Source of the DNA: Streptomyces tauricus
Lineage (GTDB): Bacteria; Actinomycetota; Actinomycetes; Streptomycetales; Streptomycetaceae
Direction of reading: 5' to 3'
NCBI RefSeq assembly: GCF_014650955.1
Contig: NZ_BMVY01000010.1
Location: forward strand, 124,001 to 188,000
Length of the DNA: 64,000 nucleotides
The translations under genes were made by a program, and so were the position numbers. Below, one piece after another: positions 56,553 through 64,000 of the stretch. Positions within the stretch are counted from its first letter, which is position 1, and each line of letters begins with the position of its first letter. Below the pieces are notes generated by a model, which was not told where the DNA came from, ran no database searches, and was given only the letters and a program-made list of their open reading frames with translations.

Positions 56553-57311
56553 CTACCTGACGGCCAGGACCAGCGCGTCGGACGGCGACCGCCACACCTC
56601 CCGCGACTCCGCGAACCCGGCAGCCCGCAGAGCCCCCACATGCCACCCGGCGGACGGAGTGTCCCCGTCCGCATGCTCGCCGTAGATCTCGAACCGCCGG
56701 GCCGTGGGCTCCGCGAGCACGGGATCCTGCGCGGCGAGCTGCCACCACGAGGCCCAGTCGAGCGCCCCGGCGGCCTTCGCCGCCTCCATCCGCTCATGCC
56801 GCTGCGCCCGGTCCGCCGCGTTGATCAGCGGAGTGCTCTCATCGACCATGTGGTCGGCGTTCATGAACACACCCCCCTCCCGGACGACCCCGGCGACCTG
56901 CCCGTACAGGACCGCAAGCGGCTCACTGTGCAGCCAGTGGAGCGCGGTCGCCGTGAGGACGGCGTCGTACGAGTCGTACGGCAGCAGTGAGGCCCACTCG
57001 GGGTCCTTGAGGTCCGCCGTGACGAACGCGACCCGGTCGTCGCCCGCGAACGTGCCCTCGGCGATGGTCAGGAGCGCCGGATCGAGATCGACACCGGTAC
57101 TGACCGCCTTCGGGAACCTTTCGAGGAGCCGGGCCGTGATACTTCCCGTACCGCACGCGAGGTCCAGGACCCGTGGCTCGGGGCCCACCAGTGCCTCGAC
57201 CATGTCGAGCATGACCCGGAACCGCTCCTCGCGGTCCGGGAGGTACCACTCCTGCTGCCGGTCCCAGCTCTCCTGCCACGCCTGCCAGTCGGACCCGAGG
57301 GTGGTCGTCAT
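56553..57311 (-). CDS. Class I SAM-dependent methyltransferase
   Basis: The protein has about 252 residues from MTTTLGSDWQAWQESWDRQQEWYLPDREERF (AAAGGGG upstream; an ATG at 57353 is less likely). Motif I is VLDLACGTGSITARLLERFP, followed by TGVDLDPALL, VTADLKDP and YDAVLTATALHWL, the usual small-molecule methyltransferase order. The substrate is unknown. It is divergent from the CGNR-zinc-finger gene. Confidence 0.9.
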   Translation of the reverse strand: MTTTLGSDWQAWQESWDRQQEWYLPDREERFRVMLDMVEALVGPEPRVLDLACGTGSITARLLERFPKAVSTGVDLDPALLTIAEGTFAGDDRVAFVTADLKDPEWASLLPYDSYDAVLTATALHWLHSEPLAVLYGQVAGVVREGGVFMNADHMVDESTPLINAADRAQRHERMEAAKAAGALDWASWWQLAAQDPVLAEPTARRFEIYGEHADGDTPSAGWHVGALRAAGFAESREVWRSPSDALVLAVR

Positions 57312-57409
57312 GAAAGCCCCTTTCCCCACCAGGATGTAATACCCTGGAAGCACAATCAGCCATTACGTGCCCGCACCACGACCATAGAGCGCCCTCGTAA
57401 GGACTACAA

Positions 57410-58039
57410 GTGGAACTGGCCTATTACTCGGATTACGCCGTCCGTCTCGTCAACAGCGAGGAGCCGGCCCGGGGCAAGGACACGCTCACCTCGGTCGAGG
57501 CCGTCCGTGACCTCTTCGGGGGCAACGCGTCGGCGGCCCGCCGCGCCAACGACTCGGACGTGACCCGCTTCCGCGGCGTACGGGCCCGGCTGCGCGCGGT
57601 CTTCGAGGCGGCCGACGGCGGCGACGAGACGCTCGCCGTGGACCTGCTGAACTCACTGCTGCTGGAGTTCCCGGTCAGCCCGCAGATCTCGGGCCATGAC
57701 TTCCGGGACGACAACGGCCGCCCGCTGTGGCACATGCACCTGGCGGACCACCCGTCGAACGCGACCGCCGGTTACGCCGCGATCGCCGCGATGGGCCTGG
57801 CCTTCCATCTCACCGAGTACGGCGTGGACCGCCTGGGCCTGTGCGAGGCACCGCCGTGCCGCAACGCCTACCTCGACACCTCGACGAACCGCTCCCGGCG
57901 CTACTGCTCGGACCGCTGCGCGACCCGGGCGAACGTCGCCGCCTACCGCGCCCGCAAGCGCCTGGAGGCGGACCGGCCGGAGAGCACCGGCCGGGCGGCC
58001 GACCACAGCCAGCGCGCGACCGCGAACGGCGAGCGCTGA
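57410..58039 (+). CDS. CGNR zinc-finger (ABATE-domain) protein
   Basis: The 209-residue product has an N-terminal ABATE-type domain (LAYYSDYAVRLVNSEEPARGKDTLTSVEAVRDLFGG) and a C-terminal zinc finger with ligands Cys145, Cys150, Cys166 and Cys170 (LCEAPPC...YCSDRCATRANVAAYRARKR). It resembles CGNR proteins proposed to bind nucleic acid. The GTG start is preceded by AAGGA. Its last 97 bp overlap the 3' end of the convergent sodX gene. Confidence 0.87.
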   Translation: MELAYYSDYAVRLVNSEEPARGKDTLTSVEAVRDLFGGNASAARRANDSDVTRFRGVRARLRAVFEAADGGDETLAVDLLNSLLLEFPVSPQISGHDFRDDNGRPLWHMHLADHPSNATAGYAAIAAMGLAFHLTEYGVDRLGLCEAPPCRNAYLDTSTNRSRRYCSDRCATRANVAAYRARKRLEADRPESTGRAADHSQRATANGER

Positions 58040-58377
58040 CCCTTCGTGGGCGGCCGGTAGCGGAACCAGACCTTCCCGAGGACCAGTTCCTCGGGCACGG
58101 TCCCGTAGTCGGTGCTGTCCCCGCCGGCGAACGAGTTGTCGCCGAGCACCCACCAGCCACCCTCGCGCCGCTCGGCCGCCCGCTTCACGACCAGCAGGTC
58201 CTGCTGGAACGGATGGCGCAGGACGACGACGTCACCGGGCCTGACCCTGGCCCCGTACTGCACGACGAGTTGATCGCCGTGCAGCAGCGTGGGCACCATG
58301 GACGGCCCCGTCACCTCGGCGGTCCCGAACGGCAGGACACCCCTCACGCGCTCGGTCTCCTGTGACAGCTCCGGCAT
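57943..58377 (-). CDS. sodX: Nickel superoxide dismutase maturation protease SodX
   Basis: This 144-residue signal-peptidase-like (S26) protein has catalytic Ser26 in TGPSMVPTLLHGDQ and Lys65 in LLVVKRAA, then VLGDNSFAGGDSTDYGTVP. There is no clear membrane anchor, as in SodX. It removes the 14-residue leader of SodN so that the new N-terminal His can bind nickel. It is divergent from sodN and has GGAGGTG before the ATG. The 3' end overlaps the convergent CGNR gene by 97 bp. Confidence 0.93.
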   Translation of the reverse strand: MPELSQETERVRGVLPFGTAEVTGPSMVPTLLHGDQLVVQYGARVRPGDVVVLRHPFQQDLLVVKRAAERREGGWWVLGDNSFAGGDSTDYGTVPEELVLGKVWFRYRPPTKGQRSPFAVARWLWSAARPVLSGRSASRRLRAR

Positions 58378-58521
58378 CCCGGCACCTCCCCGGTCCTATC
58401 CTCCACGAGTCCCAGTCTGACCCTGGACTTTTGTCCTAAGCCCATGGGGGCACTCGCGAAAACCCGTCCCTCACGGAGTAATGTCCCACCTGAGAAGACG
58501 ATCACGAGGAAGGACAGCTCA

Positions 58522-58917
58522 ATGCTTTCCCGCCTGTTTGCCCCCAAGGTCAAGGTCAGCGCACACTGCGACCTGCCCTGTGGTGTGTACGACCCCGCCC
58601 AGGCCCGCATCGAGGCGGAGTCGGTCAAGGCCGTTCAGGACAAGATGGCCGCCAACGACGACCCGCACTTCCAGGCCCGCGCCACCGTCATCAAGGAGCA
58701 GCGCGCCGAGCTCGCCAAGCACCACGTCTCGGTGCTGTGGAGCGACTACTTCAAGCCCCCGCACTTCGAGAAGTACCCGGAGCTGCACCAGCTGGTCAAC
58801 GACGCCCTCAAGGCCCTCTCGGCCGCGAAGGCCTCGACCGACCCGGCGACGGGCCAGAAGGCTCTCGACTACATCGCCCAGATCGACAAGATCTTCTGGG
58901 AGACGAAGAAGGCCTGA
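58522..58917 (+). CDS. sodN: Nickel superoxide dismutase precursor
   Basis: The 131-residue precursor begins MLSRLFAPKVKVSA, then HCDLPCGVYDPAQARIEAESV. Cleavage before His15 yields the nickel-hook sequence HCDLPCGVY, with His1, Cys2 and Cys6 as Ni ligands. It disproportionates superoxide in the cytoplasm. GGAAGGAC precedes the ATG. In S. coelicolor the sodN transcript is silenced under low nickel by a small RNA derived from sodF. That would act on this 5' region, but the matching stretch cannot be verified here. Confidence 0.97.
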   Translation: MLSRLFAPKVKVSAHCDLPCGVYDPAQARIEAESVKAVQDKMAANDDPHFQARATVIKEQRAELAKHHVSVLWSDYFKPPHFEKYPELHQLVNDALKALSAAKASTDPATGQKALDYIAQIDKIFWETKKA

Positions 58918-59090
58918 CCTCGCGTCAAGCTCTCTGACTTGCGATCGCTTCGATCGCAGCGCCTTCCTGACCGCGCCCGGTCCGCAGGCCGCCGAACCCG
59001 GCGTCCGTCGCGGTCCGGGTGCGGTCGTTTTCCGTGCCTCTCGCATACAGGGAATCTCCCCATGGGAGAGAAAAGAAGTTGAGCTGATCG

Positions 59091-59120
59091 TTGTCAACCC
59101 CGCGGTCGGCGGAGTATAGA
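59091..59120 (+). promoter_or_regulatory. Sigma-70-like promoter for zinc-ribbon gene
   Basis: TTGTCA (59091-59096), an 18-bp spacer and TATAGA (59115-59120) give a start point near 59127, about 20 bp before the ATG at 59148. GGGAGG lies in between. The preceding 175 bp after sodN hold nothing recognisable. Confidence 0.6.
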
Positions 59121-59147
59121 GAACGGTGACGCGGGAGGGGTGACGCC

Positions 59148-59501
59148 ATGATCACCGAACTGGCTGTGGAGCGGGTCGAGTTCACCTGCGGCCAGTGCCG
59201 GGACCGCTGGACCGTCGACTACGACGTACAGCGCTTCATGGACGGCCTCGGCCACGAGTGGGAGTACTTCTCCTGCGACAGCCGCAGTGTGCCGTCGCCC
59301 TACACCCTGGAGGGTGCGCCCCGTTGCGGCCACTGCGGCCACCGCCCCGCGGGCCGTCTCACGGCTCGCCGCCCCGTACCGCTGCCCGGCATGCCCGGCT
59401 CGCCCCGCAGCCCGGTCCCGGACGCCGGCGGCCACCGGCCGGAACGGCACAGCGCGCCCATGCTGTCGGCGGCCGGCGACCCCCAAGGCGCCGCTCCCTG
59501 A
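59148..59501 (+). CDS. Small zinc-ribbon protein
   Basis: The 117-residue protein contains VEFTCGQCRDRWTVDYDVQRFMDGLGHEWEYFSCDSRSV...PRCGHCGHRPAGRLTA. The paired CxxC motifs (Cys14/Cys17 and CGHC) suggest a structural zinc ribbon. The C terminus is Pro/Arg-rich. It is conserved in Streptomyces as far as I recall, with no assigned role. Confidence 0.75.
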   Translation: MITELAVERVEFTCGQCRDRWTVDYDVQRFMDGLGHEWEYFSCDSRSVPSPYTLEGAPRCGHCGHRPAGRLTARRPVPLPGMPGSPRSPVPDAGGHRPERHSAPMLSAAGDPQGAAP

Positions 59502-59514
59502 CGGGCGGTGCCCG

Positions 59515-59850
59515 TCAGCCCCTCGCCACGCGGCCGCTGTCGACGCGCCGCTCCTGCCGCAACTCGGCCAGGTCGGACTCCAGTTGGGCCACCCGGTGCC
59601 GGAGCGTCAGCACATGCCGTACGCCGGCCAGGGTGACGCCCTCCTCGATCAGCGCGAGCGTCTCGGTCACCTGGCCGATCTCCCTGCGGGTGTAGCGCCG
59701 CTGGCCGCCGGCCGACCGCACGGGAACGATCACGCGCTGCTCGTCGAGGCGGCGCAGGAAGGCGAGTTGCACGCCGAGCATGTCGGCGACCTGGCCGATG
59801 GTGTAGAGCGCCGCGTTCTCGTCGTCGATCGGCAGGGTCGGCACGACCAT
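59515..59850 (-). CDS. MerR-family transcriptional regulator
   Basis: The protein has about 111 residues from MVVPTLPIDDENAALYTIGQVADMLGVQLAFLRRLDEQRVIVPVRSAGGQRRYTRREIGQVTETLALIEEGVTLAGVRHVL, a MerR HTH with a short coiled-coil dimer helix and no metal-binding Cys. It resembles HspR-like small MerR proteins. GGGGGG precedes this ATG; the frame is open back to 59916, but that part overlaps the likely operator. It is convergent with the zinc-ribbon gene. Confidence 0.85.
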   Translation of the reverse strand: MVVPTLPIDDENAALYTIGQVADMLGVQLAFLRRLDEQRVIVPVRSAGGQRRYTRREIGQVTETLALIEEGVTLAGVRHVLTLRHRVAQLESDLAELRQERRVDSGRVARG

Positions 59851-59887
59851 CCCCCCGTTGAGGCCTCGCAGAAATCCGGCCTGGCAC

Positions 59888-59905
59888 AAACCTGCAAGCC
59901 AGTTT
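59888..59905 (-). promoter_or_regulatory. Candidate MerR operator
   Basis: AAACCTGCAAGCCAGTTT has dyad symmetry at 12 of 18 positions (AAAC..GC..GC..GTTT). It lies 38 bp upstream of the MerR start in an AT-richer patch. Confidence 0.45.
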
Positions 59906-60040
59906 ACAGATTTCATGGACCGTACTTAATAGAAACGAGGACGGTTTCACCGGCACGCGGACGGTACTCGGGCCGCGCGCGCCCGCGCCACGGCGAACTC
60001 GAGCAGGCTTCGGGCAGGCCTCGCGTCCGGCTCGTCGCGC

Positions 60041-60538
60041 TCACGTCCGCGCGGGGTTCTGCGGCACACGGCCCGGACTGCGCAGCGGAACCCGCCGGCC
60101 CACGAGCATGGGGTGGGTCATGGCCAGGAACCAGGTGTCGGACCTGACGTCGAGCCCCCGGGCCTCGGCCAGTCGCCGGCACTCGCGCACGTCGTCGAAG
60201 CCAACGATCCAGCGGGGCCGGGCGACGGCGGTGACACTGTGCACCTCGTGCCGGGCGTCGGTCAGGTCGTCGGTCTGCAGCGCGACGAGCCTGCGCGGGG
60301 AGATCACCTCGGACAGCGCACGGGCGACGGGACTGTCCTCGGGCAGGAGCGCCACCGGTTCGCCGTCGAAGTGGACCAGCCCGACCAGTTCGATCCGGGG
60401 CAGACCACGGCGGGTGACAGCCAGTCGGGCGGCCGGTGTGCGGGCCAGGACCTCCCGGCACTCCTGCTCGGTCAGCCGGGTCCGATGGTCCTGCTCGGTC
60501 GTCCGGGCCCGGTCCTCCGGCCCGCTCCGGTGCCGCAT
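60041..60538 (-). CDS. Pyridoxamine 5'-phosphate oxidase-like (PPOX) flavin-binding protein
   Basis: The protein has about 165 residues from MRHRSGPEDRARTT. It reads LTEQECREVLARTPAARLAVTRRGLPRIELVGLVHFDGEPVALLPED...LVALQTDDLTDARHEVHSVTAVARPRWI, the split-barrel PPOX pattern of small Streptomyces flavin- or F420-binding proteins. The start is uncertain, as the frame is open to 60868. It precedes a gap of about 180 bp without features, then a STAS gene on the same strand. Confidence 0.75.
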   Translation of the reverse strand: MRHRSGPEDRARTTEQDHRTRLTEQECREVLARTPAARLAVTRRGLPRIELVGLVHFDGEPVALLPEDSPVARALSEVISPRRLVALQTDDLTDARHEVHSVTAVARPRWIVGFDDVRECRRLAEARGLDVRSDTWFLAMTHPMLVGRRVPLRSPGRVPQNPART

Positions 60539-60717
60539 GTCCACGCTTCGGCCCTCCGCCGGCGCCCGCTCACGCCGAGGTGGGCGCACGCGGACCGCGT
60601 CCGATGTGGGGGTGCCTGCCGGGGTCCTGGGCCGGCGCCCCCGGACCGGGTGAGCCCGGCGCGGGAGCGCCTTCCCACTCTCGTACGGCGAAGGGGCCCC
60701 GGCAAGACGCTGTCCGG

Positions 60718-61104
60718 TCAGGCGGGGACCCCCCGCCCGGAGGCCTTGTCGCACGGTGACCTGGGTTCGTCCAGGAACGTGAAGGTGCGTTCGAGCCGGG
60801 AGAGGCGCAGCACGCGGCGGACCTTGTCCGGGGTGTTGGCGAGCCGCAGTTCGATGCCGCTCAGGCATGTCCGGTTCCGGAGGCGGACCAGCATGCGCAG
60901 ACCGCCGGCGTCCAGGAAGGTCACGGCGCCGAGGTCCACGACGACACCGGACAGGGCCGGGTCCCGAGGGCGGTCGAGGAGTTCGGCCATGCGCGGGAAC
61001 AGCTCCTGGTCGGCCCAGGCGTCCAGTTCACCGCGCGGCAGGAGTAACAGCGTGTCTCCCGTCGTCCGGTGACGGAGGCCGAAGGTGACGTGATGGGTGC
61101 CCAT
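60718..61104 (-). CDS. STAS-domain anti-anti-sigma-like protein lacking the phospho-serine
   Basis: The protein has about 128 residues from MGTHHVTFGLRHRTTGDTLLLLPRGELDAWADQEL, with GAGGTGGG upstream. The STAS core is SGVVVDLGAVTFLDAGGLRMLVRLRNRTCLSG. In SpoIIAA/RsbV proteins the residues after the conserved Asp65 include the phosphorylated Ser (DSSG); here they read DAGG. So it cannot be switched by the usual anti-sigma kinase phosphorylation. It likely still binds a partner switch kinase or another domain. Confidence 0.85.
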   Translation of the reverse strand: MGTHHVTFGLRHRTTGDTLLLLPRGELDAWADQELFPRMAELLDRPRDPALSGVVVDLGAVTFLDAGGLRMLVRLRNRTCLSGIELRLANTPDKVRRVLRLSRLERTFTFLDEPRSPCDKASGRGVPA

Positions 61105-61378
61105 GGCCCACCTCAGTGTTCTTTCCAGGTACGACGTCAAACGCGAGGGCGCGGCTGGGGGGGACGCGCGGCGGATGCCACCAGGGTCTTGGGCGGCACC
61201 GAAGTGATACTCAGCATCGTGCCCGGTCAAACACGGTCGTACGCCGTACACGGGGTGGTTCTTGGTGGTAGTTGCACGGATCGGGCGCCCCTGCGCACGC
61301 CGTTGCGCAGGGGGCGTGCACAACAGCTCGCGCACGCGGTTGTACAGGGGCGTGCACGACAGCTCGCGCACGCCGGGG

Positions 61379-62107
61379 TCATCCCCGTGCGGCGAGCACC
61401 ACGGACGGTTCGAGGGTGCGGCGGACCAGTGCCTGGGCCGTCGAGGTCAACCGGTTGCCGTTGCGGCCGCTGTAGGCGAGCAGGGCCTCCATCGCCTGAG
61501 CGGGTTCGAGCTGCCCGTGCTCGACGAGCATGCCCTGCGCCATCTCGACGGTGGCCTTGGCTGCGACGGCCGCCTGGACATGGGTGAGGATGTCCATGGG
61601 CCGGGCGGGGTCCGGGCTCCAGTGGACCAGCGCCACGGCGGCCACGTCCGCCAGCGCCTGGGCCAGCCGCAGGTCGCCCGGCAGCAGGCCGGTGGGCGCG
61701 GCGAGCAGGAGGCTCACGGAACCGATGGTCTGGTGGTTGACCCGCAGCGGCAGCGCGTGCGCGGCGCCGTAACCGGCTTCCTGGGCCTGGGCCGTGAACC
61801 GCGGCCACCGGCCGTCGAGGTCGTCGAGATGGGTGGCGTCGACCGGCAGCCGGGTCCGGTAGCAGTCCCGGCCGGGGCCTTCCCGGGTCTGCGTCTGGAC
61901 CAGTTCGGCCGAGGCCGCGTGGGCGGAGACCGACATCGTACGAAGGTCGCCACGGACCGTGGCCATCATGACGCTGACCGTGTCGGCGCCCACGATGCCG
62001 ACGCAGTGCCCGGCCAGGCGGTCCAGCAGCACCACCGGGTCGAACCCGTCGGCGAGGGTATCGGCCAGCCCGACGAACGCCTCTGCGAGCTGCTCTTCTC
62101 GGGTCAT
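61379..62107 (-). CDS. GAF-ANTAR signal/antiterminator-type protein
   Basis: The 242-residue protein has an N-terminal GAF domain (about residues 15-160, including GRDCYRTRLPVDATHL and IGSVSLLLAAP). The C-terminal ANTAR domain reads HVQAAVAAKATVEMAQGMLVEHGQLEPAQAMEALLAYSGRNGNRLTSTAQALV. ANTAR proteins bind paired RNA hairpins to prevent termination. The start overlaps the upstream GAF-ANTAR stop by four bases (ATGA), so the pair is co-translated. Confidence 0.92.
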   Translation of the reverse strand: MTREEQLAEAFVGLADTLADGFDPVVLLDRLAGHCVGIVGADTVSVMMATVRGDLRTMSVSAHAASAELVQTQTREGPGRDCYRTRLPVDATHLDDLDGRWPRFTAQAQEAGYGAAHALPLRVNHQTIGSVSLLLAAPTGLLPGDLRLAQALADVAAVALVHWSPDPARPMDILTHVQAAVAAKATVEMAQGMLVEHGQLEPAQAMEALLAYSGRNGNRLTSTAQALVRRTLEPSVVLAARG

Positions 62108-62919
62108 GACCGGTCACCGTCTCCTTCGTCGCCGAGCCGACCGCGGCCCTTCTGCTGATCGTCGTCCGCTTCCGGATGGAAGCGCAGCGTTCGGGCCAGA
62201 ATCTCCTGTGCCACCTCGGTGACCGTCCGTCCTTCCGAGAAGGCATGCGCCCGCAATCGGTCCAGTGCCTGCTCGGGATCGACCCCAAGTTGGACCATGA
62301 CCATGCCAACGGCCTGATGGACCTCGATGTGGTCGGCTTCCGCGGCGTCCACCCATGACGCTACTCCTGCTTCGTCCGCCGACAGGAAGCCGTCCGAGGA
62401 CGCTTCGAGGTTCAGTACGGCGAACGTGACCGCGTCCCTTGCCAGCAGCGCGATCCGCAGGTCGCGCGGGGACAGGGCGCCGGCGGTGTCCCGGTAGAGG
62501 TCGAGGGTGCCGATCGCGAGCGCGCCGGCGCCGAGAGGCAGCGAGAAGACCGCCCGGACACCCAGCTCGACGGCCTGATGGGCGAAGACCGGCCACCGGC
62601 GGGCGTCCGGCCCCTGGGTGAGGTCCGGCGCGAGCACCGGGGCGGCCCGGTCGAGGGCACTCTGGCAGGGGCCGTCGCCCAGCGTGTACTGCGCCTCGGC
62701 GAGGCGGGCGGCCGTGTCGTCACTGGCGCACCACAGCGCCCGTGCGGTGCTGCTGCCGGTGATCGAGATCGAGGCGCCGGTGACGGGCAGCAGATCCACG
62801 CAGGCTCCGCACAGCAGCTCGGGCACCCGGCGCACCTGGCTGGAGGAGGTCAGGGACGTGAAGGCCTCGGTGACCCGGCGACGATCCTCCACATCGGACG
62901 GCTGTATACGGTCGGGCAT
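62104..62919 (-). CDS. GAF-ANTAR signal/antiterminator-type protein (upstream paralogue)
   Basis: The protein has about 271 residues from MPDRIQPSDVEDRRRVTEAF, with GGGAG before this ATG; earlier in-frame ATG codons lack one. The GAF domain includes LLPVTGASISITG and YTLGDGPCQSALDRAAPVLAPDL. The ANTAR domain reads DHIEVHQAVGMVMVQLGVDPEQALDRLRAHAFSEGRTVTEVAQEILARTL. Domain order matches the gene downstream, indicating a tandem duplication. The signal sensed by GAF is unknown. Confidence 0.92.
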   Translation of the reverse strand: MPDRIQPSDVEDRRRVTEAFTSLTSSSQVRRVPELLCGACVDLLPVTGASISITGSSTARALWCASDDTAARLAEAQYTLGDGPCQSALDRAAPVLAPDLTQGPDARRWPVFAHQAVELGVRAVFSLPLGAGALAIGTLDLYRDTAGALSPRDLRIALLARDAVTFAVLNLEASSDGFLSADEAGVASWVDAAEADHIEVHQAVGMVMVQLGVDPEQALDRLRAHAFSEGRTVTEVAQEILARTLRFHPEADDDQQKGRGRLGDEGDGDRS

Positions 62920-63685
62920 CTCGCTCCCGCCGCCGCGGTTCTCGTGCCGCATCGGCTTCACCTCCGCCCGGTCGCACGGCCATCAGCATGATCCGTCAGT
63001 ATCGCTCACGCAGGCATCCCCGAAGGGCCGTCACCCGCCCGTCGCGCCTTGTCACGCCACGGCACCCGAGTTCCCAGTCTCGTCCTTCCGACCGCTGCGG
63101 GCTCACACCGGTCGGAGTCTTACCGGAACCGACGCACACCGGTTTCGGACTCGTACGGTTTCAGCCGCGGTGACCTCCGCCGTACCGCACGCGCCTCCCG
63201 CGCGCTGCCGACCGTGGCCTCCCCGCCGCGCTTGTCGCGCCACCCGCGAGTGGCCGGTCACCCTCTGTCGCGCACTGCCGATCCGGCCTAGGGTGATCAG
63301 TGCCCGAGCCCCCGGCGAAGCACCGCGTGTATCAGTGATCCATGAGCGGAAGCCGAGGTGAGGGCCGTGCGAAGGGGGCCGCGCGCCCTGGCGCATCGGC
63401 ATGCGGCGACCGGCTTCGCCGTGCCGCGCACCGCCCTCGGACGTACGCCGTCCGGCCGCCGTCCCGCACCCGCCGGGTACGCCCGCCGTCACAGGTGCCA
63501 GTTGAGCCCCGCCCTGCCCCGGGCCCCCCGCTGTCCCGCCCCGGCACACCTCCCGGCCTGTCGTTCGATCCCGGCGGCGACCGCCCGGACACCCCGCCCG
63601 GATCGCGAACACGAGCGCGGACATGTCTGCACCAGGAGCGCCCCACACCAGATTCCCTACGCCGAAGAGGGAGTGTTCCGATCCC
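62920..63685. other. About 770 bp without a supported gene
   Basis: Several overlapping Arg/Pro-rich frames exist on both strands (for example plus from 63342, minus to 63103), but none shows domain patterns, good ribosome-binding sites or Streptomyces codon-position bias distinct from its shadow. I see no repeat or RNA gene. Confidence 0.5.
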
Positions 63686-63979
63686 ATGAGGACGCTGGTC
63701 GGCTACGCCAGTGCGCACGGAACCGCCCGGACCTCAACCGAACACCGCCCGGCCGGACCGGTCGAGCACGCTCGCACCGGGACCGTCCCGCACCACTGCC
63801 CGGCCCGGCAGGCGTTCGCGTACGAGGCCTTCGCCCTCGGTGGCGCACCCCGCGCCGGTGCCCGGCCGCTGATCCGTCCGCGGGGGCGTGGCGGGCCGCC
63901 CGGTGCCAGGCCGCCCCGGGGCGAACGGGTCGGGCACAGACGGGCGACGGTCGGGCGGGAGGCGCCCGTCGGCGACTGA
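63686..63979 (+). pseudogene. Probable decayed flavodoxin-domain gene
   Basis: The frame starts MRTLVGYASAHGTARTSTE, which matches the FMN-loop N terminus of Streptomyces flavodoxin/protoporphyrinogen-oxidase-like proteins (LVGYASAHGSTR-IAE). It continues after about 35 atypical residues with YEAFALGGAPRAGA, recalling YDAFVLGSAVHGGA. The rest is Arg/Gly/Pro-rich and ends at 98 residues, far short of the usual 170 or more. Likely a degenerate remnant; function is doubtful. Confidence 0.5.
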
Positions 63980-64000
63980 CGAGCCGGGATTCCCGCCCGT

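Noticed and set aside
58425..58436. GGAC-TTTT-GTCC upstream of sodN considered as a Nur box
   Set aside because: Nur sites are TTGC-N5-GCAA-like; this short dyad does not fit, and sodN is not known to be a direct Nur target.
63103..63687. A 194-codon minus-strand frame in the last kilobase
   Set aside because: Arg/Gly-rich with no ribosome-binding site or recognisable family, and overlapped by equally plausible frames on the plus strand.

Overview
This 64 kb window is chromosomal DNA of a Streptomyces or a very close relative. The evidence is the very high G+C with G/C-dominated third codon positions, frequent GTG starts, a nickel superoxide dismutase with its maturation protease, a conservon (CvnABCD), a KGD/OdhA-type fused 2-oxoglutarate dehydrogenase, divergent Ku and LigD-polymerase genes, and GC-rich intergenic repeats typical of the genus. 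From memory, the gene content and order resemble the sodN to ku stretch of the S. coelicolor core (about SCO5254 to SCO5309) in reverse orientation. A synteny check would confirm this.

Layout. 0.1-6 kb: two glycoside hydrolase family 35 genes and a LacI regulator in one minus-strand operon behind a LacI-type palindrome. 6-8 kb: a small unknown gene and a divergent cytochrome P450. 8-10 kb: Ku and LigD polymerase (end joining). 10.2-11.1 kb: an intact IS5-family element with a -1 frameshift site. 11.3-13.6 kb: a TetR/MFS exporter pair. 13.9-15.3 kb: a NERD protein and a divergent phosphatase-like protein. 15.6-18.9 kb: a secreted SH3 protein, then a SEDS glycosyltransferase and its partner penicillin-binding protein. 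18.9-24.3 kb: a DUF3291 protein, two divergent di-iron proteins, a TetR, a small unknown protein and a secreted NlpC/P60 hydrolase.

24.4-30.3 kb: a conservon with a trailing styrene-monooxygenase-like flavoprotein. 30.6-33.2 kb: a PP2C-like phosphatase, a MarR regulator and a GH25 lysozyme. 33.3-44.1 kb: Lon protease with HspR-like and ClgR-like sites, a lipoprotein, a spermidine-synthase-like protein, a two-component system and the 2-oxoglutarate dehydrogenase. 44.3-46.5 kb: a three-gene operon of unknown role (an EAD-like tail protein, a membrane protein and an orphan anchored solute-binding protein), which is the best candidate for something undescribed. 46.7-50.3 kb: a DUF6104 protein, a DUF4097/PadR pair, and an HTH/Clp-N pair behind a double GTCAAC-N4-RTTGAC operator. 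50.4-56.4 kb: an oxidoreductase, malic enzyme and a glutamate-type ABC transporter. 56.5-59.9 kb: a methyltransferase, a CGNR zinc-finger protein, SodX/SodN, a zinc-ribbon protein and a MerR regulator. 60-63 kb: a stress or light-signalling-like set (PPOX, STAS, two GAF-ANTAR proteins). The last 1 kb has no convincing gene except a probable decayed flavodoxin.

Two intergenic repeat families recur across the window. Family A has a 19-bp core (GCGCCGTTCCCCGCGCCCC), with about 16 copies in six intergenic regions. Family B is about 100 bp with core CAGCCCGTCCGGCGTTTGAG and occurs at three loci, one of them a four-unit 34-bp tandem array. Apart from the IS element there is no sign of phage, CRISPR, rRNA or tRNA genes. 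All functions are inferred by reading translations; no database search was run.
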